Source: Seminavis robusta (lineage: Eukaryota > Bacillariophyta > Bacillariophyceae > Naviculales > Naviculaceae). From it: a DNA stretch of 64,000 nucleotides. The translations under genes and the position numbers were made by a program. Below, in pieces: positions 30,274 to 41,989 of this stretch (its first letter is position 1; every line of letters begins with the position of its first letter). The notes beneath the pieces were generated by a model. It was not told where the DNA came from. It saw only the letters and a list, made by a program, of their open reading frames with translations, and did not search any database. The DNA lies in NCBI GenBank assembly GCA_903772945.1, contig CAICTM010000068.1:1-64000 (forward strand), written 5' to 3'.

Positions 30274-33200
30274 AGCCGTTTGTCGATTGCAGCTGTGCCT
30301 TGTTCTGTTTTGCTAGTGGGGACAATAACTTCTTCTATCAATGCCTGTTGCTGTTCCGATGTTGTTTCTTTGTGATATTGTGGATACCTCTTCAAGAGAA
30401 AGTAAGTTGATGTGGTATTCCGATCCGTGAGCAAGACCCAGATGACTACACCGTGTACCGCAAGATGCCTTTGACCCAGTCACTGCTTTTGTCCCCTGAT
30501 TATAATGGGACTTCTTGCTCCGGCTGCTGCTAATGCTGCTGCTGACTCTTTCGTTGTTTGGTTTGTGCTCAGCATGAGGCAACGACCATGAACCATGCAT
30601 GCATAAAGATTTGGTGGTACTTGTTTTGGCTGGCTGGGCTGCCAGCTAACTAATAACTGCGCTATGCTCTTCTACTCAAGCCGAGGATCTGACTCAACAA
30701 AAGCCAAGCAACAAGAGGAACAAGCTTGGCTACCATGGCGTGCTGAGTTAGACGACAGCTGGTGACTTCGATCGAAAAGCTGAGTCAGCCAACAGCCTAA
30801 CCTTCCACGCAAGCTTTTTTGGTCTCTCCGAGACAAGAACAGGCGAGCGAAGACAAACCATCATGGAGAGCCACGTCCATTCTTCATGAACGAAGTTCGG
30901 GGTCCCTGATAAAAAGCCCCAGCTGCCAAAGACACGAGAGCACAAAATCAAGCCACTACAGTGTAGCTTCTTCAACATGACAGTCACGGTGGGATACCGC
31001 AAATGTGTGCCACGGTGAGCTCACAGTATCACTATGTAAAGAGGGCACGTTGGACTTACCGTACCGGTAGCCTTCGTCGTGCCAAAGCCAAGCTCATCAG
31101 ATGACTACAGAAGTCTCTACAGATATAATTTCCCCAGTCTTCTGCCTTCTCTTTACTGGTGTGGGGGCCAACACTGCGAAAAACAATACTCATAAGTATT
31201 AGTACACCGCTAGCTAGAGACTACAATTACATGTAATAGCTAGCAGCTGCCACGTCCAGTATCTAGCTAGCTAGTGGTACTTTAGAAAACTGCGGCGATG
31301 AATACCGTGCACAAACATAGCGAACCTATGGGTACAGGTATCACTCCTGGATATTTCTCTTTCCCGTATTTGCAATTACTTTACTTACTCGACTTACTAC
31401 TGTATGTAGAAAAATCTCCCGGCAAACTGGGAATCCAGGTCAGTCGTGCAAACCTGAGGCAAAGCCGAAGGTGCACGGGTGACCGTGGATTCGTTGGCCT
31501 TCCTTTCGCCTCAGCCTCTGCCTTGGTTGAGCCGATGCCAAGGGCGCCAGTGAGGCGGGAGATCTTTGTGTGTAATCTGCCTGACAACATGCCCGAGGAA
31601 ACAGGAGCGCCATTGTCGTGTCGTCACTGGATTGAGAGTTGTTGTTGTTGTTGTTCGAGTTGAGTGGTTGTGGTGTAGGGTACAGTTTACCATTGAATCA
31701 GTCGTGTTTCAGCAATTTCAACGACTATTTTCTGTGTCCTTTGATTACTTATGGGTCAAGAAACGGCTGAAAATCCAACAGTGGATTCTCCGTGATACTA
31801 CTACTGGGATCTTACCCGCCAATTCCTACTCAAGAAAACGGCTGAAAATCCAACAGTGGATTTTACACAGTAACTACTAGAAGAGTAAAACTTCCAATCA
31901 ACTCGCTTCTTATACAAACCTGTGAAATGGCACTCAAAATCCATGTGTTAGCTTAAATCTTCAGATTGGATTCTCATCTAAAATCCAATAATTTGTCCAC
32001 TCACAAACAACTAGTGGATTTCGGTCGTTTCTTTTTTCCGCCTGTAGAAACTGTACCAGAGCTACGAGGGCGTTGGCGGGTGGATTATTTTCTAAATGCT
32101 ACGGTTTCAGGAAGAACTGGCCTTTCAATTTGACTTCCTACTGACCTGGTACCTACTGGAGTAATGTTGCCCCCATTGATGATAGCCCATCGGTACGGCT
32201 GTACAATAGCCATGCTCGGTCGTTGGGCTTTACCAGGCTTGCTGGCTGTTAAACATTGCGGAGCTGGGGTATTGCTTTGACAATGAATGTTTCAATGTTT
32301 CACGCCTTCTCTGCGCAGAATAGGGACAGAAAGGATACTGACGTCGTAAATATGATTTAAAGCAAAATGCTCTTGACCTGAGTGACATCATCATCTGTCT
32401 ATTGATTTGGACGAGGTGGCACAGGTCCAAGCGTCCAAGCTGGTCCAATAATATGATATTGTGGAGAGCTCGGAATGCATCTGCTGATCCGGTTGATACC
32501 AGTACATGTACCAGTACCGGTTGTTTGAGCTGTGTCATTCTTTCCCACCCGACCGAGACAACAACAATCAAAAACCTTTGTTCTTGAGCTGTGGGCGGTC
32601 GGAGCATCAGCAGACAACAGCGCATTGAAACACTCAGAAAATGGCAGTCATTATTGATGGCTGTCTGTTGGTGAAGATCAGGTGGTCATCTGGTTTGGGG
32701 CGGACCCAGGCGGCGGATACGCGCAGATGGTCGCTACAGCGGGGAGCCGAAAAGAGTCGCAGCTGCGTTTTTGTGTATGTTCTCTGTCCCTGACTCAATC
32801 TTCAGCCAGTTTGCCCATTTCTCCTGGTTTTCGGGGGCATGGAGGGGGGACAGTATCTGGGCACCTGCTGCTGCTGATTGATTCGGCCCTTTCTTCGTCA
32901 AAAGCCTCGTCGCTTAACGAAACTGCATGCAATATGCAATCATTGGTAGTAAAGGGACCTACTCGGCACAACGCAGCAGCTTTGTACCGTTAATCATTGG
33001 AAAAATTGCAGCGAACGATGGTACTGTAGTACTGCAGTCTTGCTTGCCAACGAATTCGATGGCATTGTTAACCAGCCACAATGATAAAAGCTGGTTGGCT
33101 TTCTGTCTGGTCTCTTGTTTTGTAGTGGAGTAGTTCTGCCTGACTCATTCACGACGATACCGTAGAAGGGAACCTTTACCATAGCAGACCCATCACCTTC

Positions 33201-33685
33201 GCACACATGTACTCGTTACTTTGATGAGACGACCCCAATGACGAGCATGGTTTGAGTTGTGATGCGCTCTACAATACGACCGACCAGAATAGAATTGACT
33301 GGGGCCAAAGTTCAAAGACACAAACCAACAGCAAGAAGGTGTTCGCCGTGGAGGTTGGTTTTAAATTAAGCCGGCAAGGCGGATTATGCTTATTCACGCT
33401 TTGTTTTCAATCCCGGACCTACGTACTTCTTCCTTGTCTTCGCACAGGAAACGGCGACGAACTCGCATTTGAAAACCTTTGCCACCACAACACAAGACAG
33501 CGGAAGAGGAAGCGAAGGCTTCGATGAAGCCCTTGGTGAAGCCTTGACTTGCATTGGTACTATACCCAAATAGAAAATAGGACCAATAAATGAAGTGCAT
33601 AAAACCGAGATAGCTACTAGCTACCTAGGAGATAGTGAGCTATAAAATGAAATTCTCAAGAGATCAACATCAAAGCCTGTTTGCA
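30274..33685. other. Gene-poor region of about 3.4 kb
   Basis: No gene is supported. It contains the repeat described at 31757-31866, CTAGCTAG motifs at about 31210 and 31263, and a poly-GTT stretch near 31640. Short open frames here show no recognisable domain. Confidence 0.5.
31757..31866 (+). repeat. Short direct repeat, 74-nt period
   Basis: A unit beginning CAAGAAACGGCTGAAAATCC at 31757 and continuing through AACAGTGGATT recurs at about 31831 with one extra A. Relatives of the AAATCCA and GTGGATT parts continue to about 32020. It may be the remains of a small element. Confidence 0.6.
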
Positions 33686-36091
33686 ATGAGGTTTTCCGTT
33701 CTTCTGGGGGTTTCACTCTTCATCATCGCCGCCCAAATCCCCTTTGCTGGAGGGTTCTCCATCGCGACATCAACGGCGGTAAACCTGAGAACTGGAAACT
33801 CGTGTCAACTACAATTCACGATACCACCACCAGAGAGAACAACTTTCAGGTTTACCCCCAGCATTGTTAGGCACACCTACCAGCCACCAAAGGCTAATAC
33901 CTTGCAACCCCTTCGAACCTCTCTAACTCTCCAAGATGAACAGATCAAGATCTCATCATGGCGGAAAAGGAGACGGAATTTTCTACAATCAACAAGGTTG
34001 GCAGTCGGGGTGCTATTTGCTTTGACCACAGTTTCATCCAACACAGCCTGGGCGGCTTCTTCAGCTGCTGCTGCTACTACTAGCTCTCCATCATTGCTGG
34101 GCTCATTGTGGGGAAAGCGCACTCTACCCATTGCCCGTACTTGTCGCAAGATCATCAAGCTTTCGTTGCTGTCATTCTTGATGATTCGGTGGCTGCGACT
34201 ACAAAAAAGACTGTCCTTGGACCCGACTTCGGAATGGTCACGGTATGCCAACCATCCAGGCGCTCGAGGACGGGCACTGGGGTCCTTGGTGTGCTTACAG
34301 ATTTTCCCATTGTGGTTAGTGACTCGAGTACTGCAACTCTGTAAGCGCAAGGAGTTGGCAGAAAGGATCAGAACAAGAACCGGCAATGTCTTTGCTGATG
34401 GCCTGTTGAAGTTGGGGTAAGCAAAATATTGAAGCCATCTACATGCTGGGTTTGCCATACCTTACCTGTTGTTTTCATTTCGGATGTTTGCTGCTGATAA
34501 TATAACAGACCGTTGTATATCAAGATGGGTCAGATCTTGTCCTGTCGCGACAATCTGTTGCCTCCTGCTTGGATCACTGCCATGGAAAAGTTACAAGACC
34601 AAGTGCCTTCTAGGCGTGGCAGGGACGCTCTGGAACTGGCATATGAAGCAATGGGAGGGAAAGACGAATTCAATCGAGTGTTTTCTGATTTCGACCCAGA
34701 ACCACTGGCAGCCGCTAGGTGAGATAGTTAGCTAATGGGGTGGTTGGCACAAATAGGTTGAATGTCAAAAGACAACCCAGTCTCACGATCATTGACTCGC
34801 TCATTTTCGCTACCACAGCCTGGGACAAGTTCACAAGGCTGTCTTACATGACAACGTGCGGATAAAGGGCAAAGATGATGAGACCAATGGAGTAGTGGCA
34901 GTGAAGATTCAACGAGCCAAGTTGCGTGAAATCTATGACCAGGACTTGGTTGTAATGAATAAACTGGCTGCCTTTATGGACAAAATGGGGGGTATCAAAT
35001 CCAATGTTGGTGGGGTGAGTCAGAGTTGGACTGACATCTTCTCAGATGCTGAAGAGATTCTGTACAGAGAGATTGATTATCGTGACGAAGCTACCAATGC
35101 AAGGCGGTTTGCGGATGACTTTGGCCTCGATATTGGAGGGAAACCCTTGAAACGACAATCCTCGTCTTCTGCTGCTGTGGATCATAGCAAGATTGCAACG
35201 TCCAAAGATGGGGAACCGCTTCCAAGTGCTGCTTCGTGGATCCGTACCCCATACGTTTACACGGATCTGTCCACAGAGAAGGTGTTGGTGATGGAATTCG
35301 TACCGAGCATCAAAATAACCAACAAAGCCAAATTGGATGCTGCCAACGTGACAATGGAGGAACGAGAATACTTATCGGACATGTTGGCAAGGTCCTATCT
35401 TCGACAATTCTGTTGCAACTTGTTCTTCTCAACCGACCCTCATCCCGGAAATTTGGGAGTGGAACTATTGGATCGTAGGACGAGGACATCAAAGGACAGT
35501 CGCCGTGTCCGGTTGGTGTTCTACGACTTTGGCCAAGCAGCGAGTCTCAATGTAAACCAAGCGGATGGCATCTTGGATATCATGGAAGCCATTATTGACT
35601 TGGACGTGGAACGCTCCGTGGACGCCTTTCAAACCATGGGAGTACTGAATGAGGATGCCAACCTGGACTTGGTTAGAGCCAAAGTTGCAGAGAACTATCG
35701 CACTGGCAAAGTGAAGGCCAACCAGAAAAAGTTGAAACGGAAAGGTTATCAATCCACGAGAGGAGACAGTACGGCTGCCAAAGCAATGTCATCAAACGCC
35801 ACGACAGCTGTCTCAGAGGAAACTCCAGCTTCTACGAAAGACTCGGACGTAATGAAGTTCTTCTCGTTGCCAGCCGAATATGCCTTTGTTGCTCGGGCTC
35901 TGTCTCAAATGGATGGTGTTGGCAAGACACTGGATTCCGATTTCGACTTTGTGTCGTCAGCTGCTCCTTACATTGTAGAAATCAAAGGAGCCACCAAATA
36001 CCTCAAAGATGAGCTAAAGAAACGATGGTCGAACTTCGTGACGGAACTTCGTAGTCCGTACGGCAAAGTAAATAAGCTAACGAAAGTGTAA
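33686..36091 (+). CDS. ABC1-like atypical kinase (ABC1K/UbiB family), plastid
   Basis: Exons 33686-34416, 34509-34718 and 34819-36091 give 737 residues; both introns (92 and 100 nt) are in phase 2 and splicing rebuilds G-P-L-Y-I-K-M-G-Q and S-L-G-Q-V-H-K-A, two family signatures. An N-terminal signal peptide (MRFSVLLGVSLFIIAAQIPFAGG) ends at a Gly-Phe junction typical for diatom plastid import; a second hydrophobic segment near residue 110 may be a thylakoid signal. Kinase elements: KMGQILSCRDNLLP, VAVKIQRA (ATP Lys), EEILYREIDYRDEATNARRF, DPHPGNLGV (catalytic Asp/Asn) and FYDFGQA. ABC1K proteins regulate quinone and tocopherol metabolism in plastids. An upstream in-frame ATG at 33647 is possible but gives a less typical signal peptide. 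Confidence 0.92.
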
Positions 36092-36239
36092 GAAAATGCA
36101 GTAATGATCAGCGGATTGGAATAGTATTGTTGGTTGAAATTTCTAGCCAATTGGTATGATCGTTGCTGCGACTATAGTTGCTTGTTGTAGAATGAGGAAA
36201 GAGTCGAGTGTCCGCCCCAACAACCAACATCAAACGTGT

Positions 36240-36974
36240 TCAAGCACTGTCGGAACCCTCTAACTGATCCGCCCGTTCCTGAAACTTTGTTCGAAGCCTT
36301 TCAAGCTCCTCTGGAGTTGGAGATGCATCTTCATAGTATCCTTGACTTGCTTCATCGTCCATGGCGCTTTTCAATTCAACCTCAAAAACGAGATTTCCAC
36401 CTCGCTGTTCTATCATTTGTCCTAGCAATCTGTTGAGACTCCATCGATTCCATGGAAGTTCCGGAATTGGGCCCAGCCCAGACTCGACATATCCCAACTT
36501 TGGGGGGATAATTAGCCTTCGTTTGCCTCCTACTTTCATGGTGTGGATACCCTCGTCCAGTCCAGCAATTATGCGGCCATTTCCATGTTTGATCAAAAAA
36601 TCATTCGAGTCAAATTTCTGAGGCTTGTCTTCAGTGGGAAGTTTGAGGTATCCCGTGTATTCAATAGCACAAAGCTGACCGTATTCAGGAGAAGGCCCTG
36701 TTCCCGTCTTTATCTCAACGTATTTCAGCCCCGAGGGGTTCTTGTATACGGTAACACCGTCATCGTTTTCGGCATTCGCTCGGTTGGGCGAGCATGAAAC
36801 AACGCTTGCGCCACTTGCCGCCACCAAATAAGAGCAAAACTGATCCCGTCGAATGCCCTGAGTTTTTACGTTGTCCGCATGGGAAGGTCGCGGCTGATGG
36901 TTCTGAAGTGCAAATGAAGCCTGACTGAAAAAGGCGACACTCAAGCAAACGAAGATACTTGCCCGGCACCTCAT
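36240..36974 (-). CDS. FKBP-type peptidyl-prolyl isomerase, plastid
   Basis: The 244-residue protein has a signal peptide (MRCRASIFVCLSVAFFSQASFA), then a basic presequence, then SGASVVSCSPNRANA, which looks like a thylakoid-lumen signal ending in A-N-A. The FKBP domain spans about 85-205: GLKYVEIKTGTG, AIEYTGYL, KFDSND, IAGLDEGIHTMKVGGKRRL, IPPKLGYV, and LVFEVELKSA closing the domain. The active-site Trp of FKBP12 is Leu here (IAGLDEG), as in many lumenal members, so isomerase activity may be weak. A longer loop (PELPWNRWSLNRLLGQM) precedes the last strand, and an acidic tail follows. It is convergent with the ABC1K gene, 148 bp apart. Single exon. Confidence 0.9.
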   Translation of the reverse strand: MRCRASIFVCLSVAFFSQASFALQNHQPRPSHADNVKTQGIRRDQFCSYLVAASGASVVSCSPNRANAENDDGVTVYKNPSGLKYVEIKTGTGPSPEYGQLCAIEYTGYLKLPTEDKPQKFDSNDFLIKHGNGRIIAGLDEGIHTMKVGGKRRLIIPPKLGYVESGLGPIPELPWNRWSLNRLLGQMIEQRGGNLVFEVELKSAMDDEASQGYYEDASPTPEELERLRTKFQERADQLEGSDSA

Positions 36975-37558
36975 GACAGTAATTGTTGTGATCGAAGATA
37001 GTATTCAGAAATCTTTTGGCTTTATTGCCTGGGGGAATTCGAAGCCGCAATTGACGAGCAAAATGAAATAGACAATTCCACGAGGGTCAAGCGGAAACGG
37101 AGGCCGTACTAGTATTCTGGAGCTAGCCACCGGTAGCCCACTTCGAAAGGTTTGTTGACGTGATGAGGGGCGCGAGAGCCGAAGAAAGCTGATGGCTGAG
37201 ACTGACTGACGTCATCGTGGAAGAAAGCGTGGAATGATACATGTACACATGGTGGTCCATCGCGCAAGCAGCCTGCGAAAAGATTTGTTCAATAATAATT
37301 GAATCGAATCGAAGAATCGAATCGAATCGAATCGAATCATTCCAGAATGCCAGCCCACACGAGCCTGACCCACCCAGGTTTTGTCATGTTTGTGGAACAC
37401 TGAGTTGAGTCACAGTGGATCCCACCTTTTTTTTTGTTGGCAAGACACCCAAATTGGTTTGGCAGCGATTAGCAATTGGCTCACAAATCTAAGTTTCCAC
37501 ACTTCAGCCCAAGAAAACAAATCAACAACAAGCAAAACTACAACCAAACCCTTTAAAT
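36975..37558. other. Divergent intergenic region
   Basis: It contains the GAATC repeat at about 37297-37339 and short palindromes. No gene is seen. Confidence 0.55.
37297..37339. repeat. GAATC pentanucleotide repeat
   Basis: About eight GAATC units with one interruption, some 220 nt before an ATG. Confidence 0.85.
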
Positions 37559-38278
37559 ATGTTCATTGACACTACAACCTGCCCTGGATTCACCATCCGT
37601 GTTCTCAACAAGTCATTCATTGCTGAGAAGCCAAGCCATCGTGATGATATCATTTCTATGGTGGCCACAAGCTTTGCCGAAGGAGAGCCCTTTTGCAAGT
37701 TTCTAGGTATTACTGCAGATTTGCTCAAGGAGCACTTGGTGGAAGCACTGGTGGACAAGTGCATTGAAGACGAACTATCCTTGGTCTGTATGGATAACGA
37801 AACTGGCCGCATTGTAGCAGCCATGCTGAATGAAGACTTTTATGATACAATGAACCCTGATGAAGAAGCTAGTGAGGATCTTGCAAGAGACCTTCCTGAA
37901 GCCATTCCAATTTTTGCCCTTCTGGAGCTCTTGGACACTCAACTAGTAGAAAAAAGATTTGGCTGTGCTGCTGGAGTCAAGCAAAATGAGGTTCTTCATG
38001 CCTTCATGGGAGCAACCTCCAAGCAGTATTCTGGCAGAGGACTTGCCAGCCGTCTTCGCAAGCTGACTGCAGACTATGCTCGAGAGAAGGGTTTTGCCTC
38101 TGTGGTTGTGGAGCCAACCAATCCAGCAACCCAGCACATTTGGACCAACAAATTGGGTGGCACCGTGGAGTACGACATAGCGGCCAAGGATTTCATGATG
38201 CTCGATGGGAGCAAGCCATTTGCCAATGACACTCGTTCTATGGAACGGCAATGCACCATTGTTATGTTGACTTTGTAA
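37559..38278 (+). CDS. GNAT-family N-acetyltransferase
   Basis: The 239-residue single-exon protein carries the acetyl-CoA-binding motif A, GATSKQYSGRGLASRLRKL, at residues 151-169 (pattern Q-x-x-G-x-G/A) followed by a helix and strand, YAREKGFASVVVEPTN, then PATQHIWTNKLGG. The N-terminal part has ISMVATSFAEGEPFCKFLG, similar in layout to arylalkylamine-type and related small-molecule acetyltransferases. Compared with a minimal GNAT of about 150 residues this one has about 90 more, mostly an acidic insert (MNPDEEASEDLARDLPEA). No signal peptide is seen, so it is probably cytosolic. The acceptor cannot be told. Confidence 0.85.
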   Translation: MFIDTTTCPGFTIRVLNKSFIAEKPSHRDDIISMVATSFAEGEPFCKFLGITADLLKEHLVEALVDKCIEDELSLVCMDNETGRIVAAMLNEDFYDTMNPDEEASEDLARDLPEAIPIFALLELLDTQLVEKRFGCAAGVKQNEVLHAFMGATSKQYSGRGLASRLRKLTADYAREKGFASVVVEPTNPATQHIWTNKLGGTVEYDIAAKDFMMLDGSKPFANDTRSMERQCTIVMLTL

Positions 38279-40038
38279 ACAATTAGTAGTTCCTACTACG
38301 CCTAACATGTTAAAATACTACTACCTACCTACGTCAACTTTGTTTTGCTTATGATTGTGGTATCTGTTGTGCCAGATGAACAGTTTTGTGCAGTACGACG
38401 TACCGGTACCTCGTACTGACTGCAACATGTAGATCTAGTTGACTGCAACATGTAGCCGGCTATTGCAGTCAGTCTTTGAGCCTTTCCACGGAGTTTGCTG
38501 CGGCCCTGATTTAGTTATGCTGATGCATCCTCTTCGATAGCCTGCCTCCAAAGCTGCAAACTGGCCTCTTCAAAGTTCAAACCATCTGCATCTGTGAGGC
38601 TCCATCCAACCCCAATTCAACGCATTATCGGTTGCCGATGTTGTTTCCCTCAGTGCCTCATCATTCAAAAGAAAATGCATGGAGACCATGAACCATGAAC
38701 CACAAAACCTCTTGAATCAATCCAATGGAATCCTTCGGATCCAATCCTCCGCTAGTCCTACTGGCTACTTAGCCAATAGCCAAGCATCGCAGAATCCCGG
38801 CAACTACACCCGTCACATTGTATAGCTGAGCAACCGTGCCTCAACGCCTCAACATGACATCATGACATTGCCCCAACATCTCACGCCAAATAACCAGTGG
38901 GGGCCTGCTGGCTAGCTAGCTCGGCTTACCAGAAAAAGTTGCGGGACCTCATGTCGGTGATTGCTTGGAACCCCTGTTTTGTTGGAGGTAGTTTCGCAAT
39001 TGCAAAAGTTTTCCTTACTATTCCGTCAGTTTCCGCCTTGATCCTCCGGAATACTGGCATACTAGGAGTCGCATAGGTGAGATAGGTGGACAAGGGTACC
39101 AGCTACTTTTACTAGCCAGTACCGGTACCAGCTACCAGGATGCAAGATGCAAAGCTTTCAAGCTTTCTCTTTGGGGCGAGGTGGAGGGTGGCAGAGGGTT
39201 CTGCCATCTGCCATGTACCGGCACCACTACCGTACCTAGCTAGCTGCCAGCTACGGTACGAGTACTGGTAGAGCAAGATGGGTCTCCAATCAACGCTGTG
39301 TGCTTTTCTTTCACACATTCTCATGAAGGGCGACTTTTACGGCTTCTGGACTTTCCATCCGATCTTTATTTTCCGGGATCCTTGTTGGAACGCGCATTAT
39401 TTTGGGCTCAGACTTGTTTAACAGGGCTGTTTGGAGATGATGCAACCATTATTTTGACAGCTGACAAGAATAATAAATCAGAAAGCAACGAATGAACAGA
39501 TGGTGACAGTGAAAAAAATGGTTTAAAGCGGTTCTAGCTCGATTAGAGGAGAGAGGAGATTGTGCTCTTATATTATGGCCACGCAACCTGGCACGACGTG
39601 GGACTCTTCAAGATGTGAAGCGAAGCAGGCAGTAGATCATTCATAATATGGTGAGAAAAGCAACAAAACCGCTCTTGAAGATAGCACACATCCGCTAGTC
39701 GCAGTTAGAGACCTTCAAAAGGTTTCAACTTCTCGATTCTCTAGCTAGCTAGTGATCATCTAAGTGATGCAACATCCACAATCTATGCATACATGCATAC
39801 AGGTATTGTACTCAGTAGCTGCGACCAACCTCCAGCGACCAGGGTGTCGCGACCAGTTTGTTCGGGCGGAGATTTCCTTGCTTCTGCAGCATTTGATAGA
39901 AGTTCGTGTTCTCAAAAAGTTTGACACAACAATCTAGATCCTGTCACCTACAGTGTATTAGTACCTTCGGTGGCTAGTAGATAACACGCAGCTGTAAGTA
40001 CAGCCGTAGTTTGAGAGCCCTACTTTTCCAAATCTGCC
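38279..40038. other. Gene-poor region
   Basis: No gene is supported. GTACCGGTAC palindromes occur near 38401 and 39119, and CTAGCTAG motifs near 38912, 39236 and 39741. A minus-strand stretch near 38515-38610 reads as a plausible protein end (LNFEEASLQLWRQAIEEDA then a stop) but is too short to call. Confidence 0.5.
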
Positions 40039-40815
40039 ATGGATTGGATAGCGTATACAAGCGAGTTGAATGGTCAGGGCGTGCAATTGCTGGGGTTCGG
40101 TGACGATGCTCTCGCTCTCGAGTACTTCAAAGTTGCGCTGGAGACGATTTCGTATGTTGCCAATGCTTGTAACGAAAATGGAGGCTCCGTGCCCAAGATG
40201 ATGCCTCCGGTGCCGAGGAACTTGCATCTCGTCGCTCCAAAGACCGCCTCCGTTGGCGCTCCGAATCTGACACCGCCTATGGCAGCCACAGATGCACCGC
40301 AATACCGGCCACATGAAACGGAATCTACATCTGCGGCAGAACCATGGATCCATTCTGCTTCCGTCAAAAACGGAGGAGACAATCATTTCGTCTACACAAA
40401 GGCTCTCACGTTCACTAGCACTCCGGTTCTAAGCCCCGCAAACATCTCCTTCTACATTGGTGTGATTGAGTTCAACATGGGATTGACGCTTCATTTCCTG
40501 AGCCGCCGCCTTGGTGAAAAGTTCCTGTTCAGTGCGTTGACTGTCTACGACTTTTCCTTGGAGCATATCAAGAACAGCGGATACGGCATTGAATGCTCCA
40601 AGCTGCTCCTCTTTGCCGCATTGAACAACAAGGCGGCTCTATTGTATGACCTGAGCAGCTATGAAACGGCCCGCGATGTCCTTACGTCATTGTTGGATTC
40701 CATTCACAACTGTAAGAAGGCCGGCATCTTGAGTTCTATCGATGATCAAGATCTTGAAGGATTCCTTTTCAATGTTATGCTGTTGCGGGGGGCGACCATT
40801 GCTCCTGCAGCATAG
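40039..40815 (+). CDS. Hypothetical protein, helical repeat-like
   Basis: The 258-residue single-exon protein opens MDWIAYTSELNGQGVQLLGF and continues with GDDALALEYFKVALETISY, which has the spacing of a TPR helix pair. A disordered Pro/Ala middle (about 60-125) is followed by helices: NISFYIGVIEFNMGLTLHFL, FSALTVYDFSLEHIKNSG, LLLFAALNNKAALLYDLSSY, ARDVLTSLLDSIHNC. Both ends resemble degenerate TPRs, the second half fitting repeats that count family members, position and duration of a scaffold. I know of similar diatom proteins only as hypothetical. The frame, composition and length support a real gene. Confidence 0.7.
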   Translation: MDWIAYTSELNGQGVQLLGFGDDALALEYFKVALETISYVANACNENGGSVPKMMPPVPRNLHLVAPKTASVGAPNLTPPMAATDAPQYRPHETESTSAAEPWIHSASVKNGGDNHFVYTKALTFTSTPVLSPANISFYIGVIEFNMGLTLHFLSRRLGEKFLFSALTVYDFSLEHIKNSGYGIECSKLLLFAALNNKAALLYDLSSYETARDVLTSLLDSIHNCKKAGILSSIDDQDLEGFLFNVMLLRGATIAPAA

Positions 40816-41989
40816 CATATCATAGCCACGGCCCTCGGGGAGATAGGTTATGCTCCGTAAAACCTGCCATCCCGTTGCAACGGCTTTGTATCTTGCCGTG
40901 CCGATGCCATTGCCTCTTGTTTGCTTTTTTACCTTTTAAAAAACCAAGTAACCCAGTTTTTGCACTTGGCACACATACATTGCAGCTAGCTAGTTGGTCC
41001 ACCCAGCCTTTATGCTATTATTAATAGCCTGTGGCGCTCGGCAATCAGAGCCAGTAGTGGTACCGGTACCTACCGCAGTGTGGCAACCATACCGCTAGCT
41101 GGCCGCTCCCAGGTGCGTTGCACGCGCCTATCAATGGCATTCTTCCAGTGGTTCATCGTGTATTCGAGCGGGCATTAGGGTGTATGGATACAAATGTGAG
41201 TGCGGAATGGTAGAGTACAGCTACGGTACTCCAGAGTACCCGAGTAGAATCATATTGATCCAAAGTCCTATCGAAAGTACAGTACCAGCTCGACGGTAAC
41301 ACTCTGACGCTTGTTGCCCTACAGTAACAATCCAACCGCGGAGCACTTTTGAGAAACACCCGTGTGCATTGCTACCAGACAAGCTCCCTCGCCTGGCCAC
41401 GCTCCTCCAAACCCCTGGAGCCCGTCCTACGATTGATTGTTGCTACGGTAGCTAGACCAACGGTGCGACCTCCTGGGCCCACACTAGCTACATGTATTAC
41501 TAGTTCCACATCACTTCGGACAACACCATACCAGCCAGAACCCACACCAGGCAGCCCCGACTCTGAACCTACTCACTCGAGGCTTCATTCTTGGACCAAA
41601 ACAGGCAAAACTACAAGAGAGGTCATCAGACCGGACGTCTCGTGAAGGGCCGGGCTTGGTTCTTGGCTGTGTTGGACAAGGCCAGGACCTTGCTCCTCGC
41701 TACGGTAGTGTGCTAGCAAGTTATTTACGGAAGTACTCCAAGCACCCTGGGGTAAAACATGAGCAAAAGCAAAAATAGTTTTTAGCATTACTGAGCAGCA
41801 CAATAAGACACTTCTGAAGTTTCAGACATCTTCAGACTGTTTCCGAATCAAGACAAAGTTTCAGACATTCGTGGGACCAAAAACTTCTTGTTACAGAACT
41901 GTTTTTTGGGGACAAGCAAAAGGTACTTGCTAGTACCGGTAACCATGAAGTGCTACAAAACGATGCTCATTACTTCATCAATTAGCTAG
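40816..41989. other. Intergenic region
   Basis: No gene is supported. It holds GTACCGGTAC near 41060, CTAGCTAG near 40985, and two CAGACAT-type repeats near 41820-41870. A CTAGCTAGAC motif at 41984-41993 overlaps the stop codon of the next gene. Confidence 0.5.

Noticed and set aside
38515-38610. Short minus-strand stretch with protein-like sequence ending in a stop
   Set aside because: About 30 codons, no domain and no joinable exon seen.
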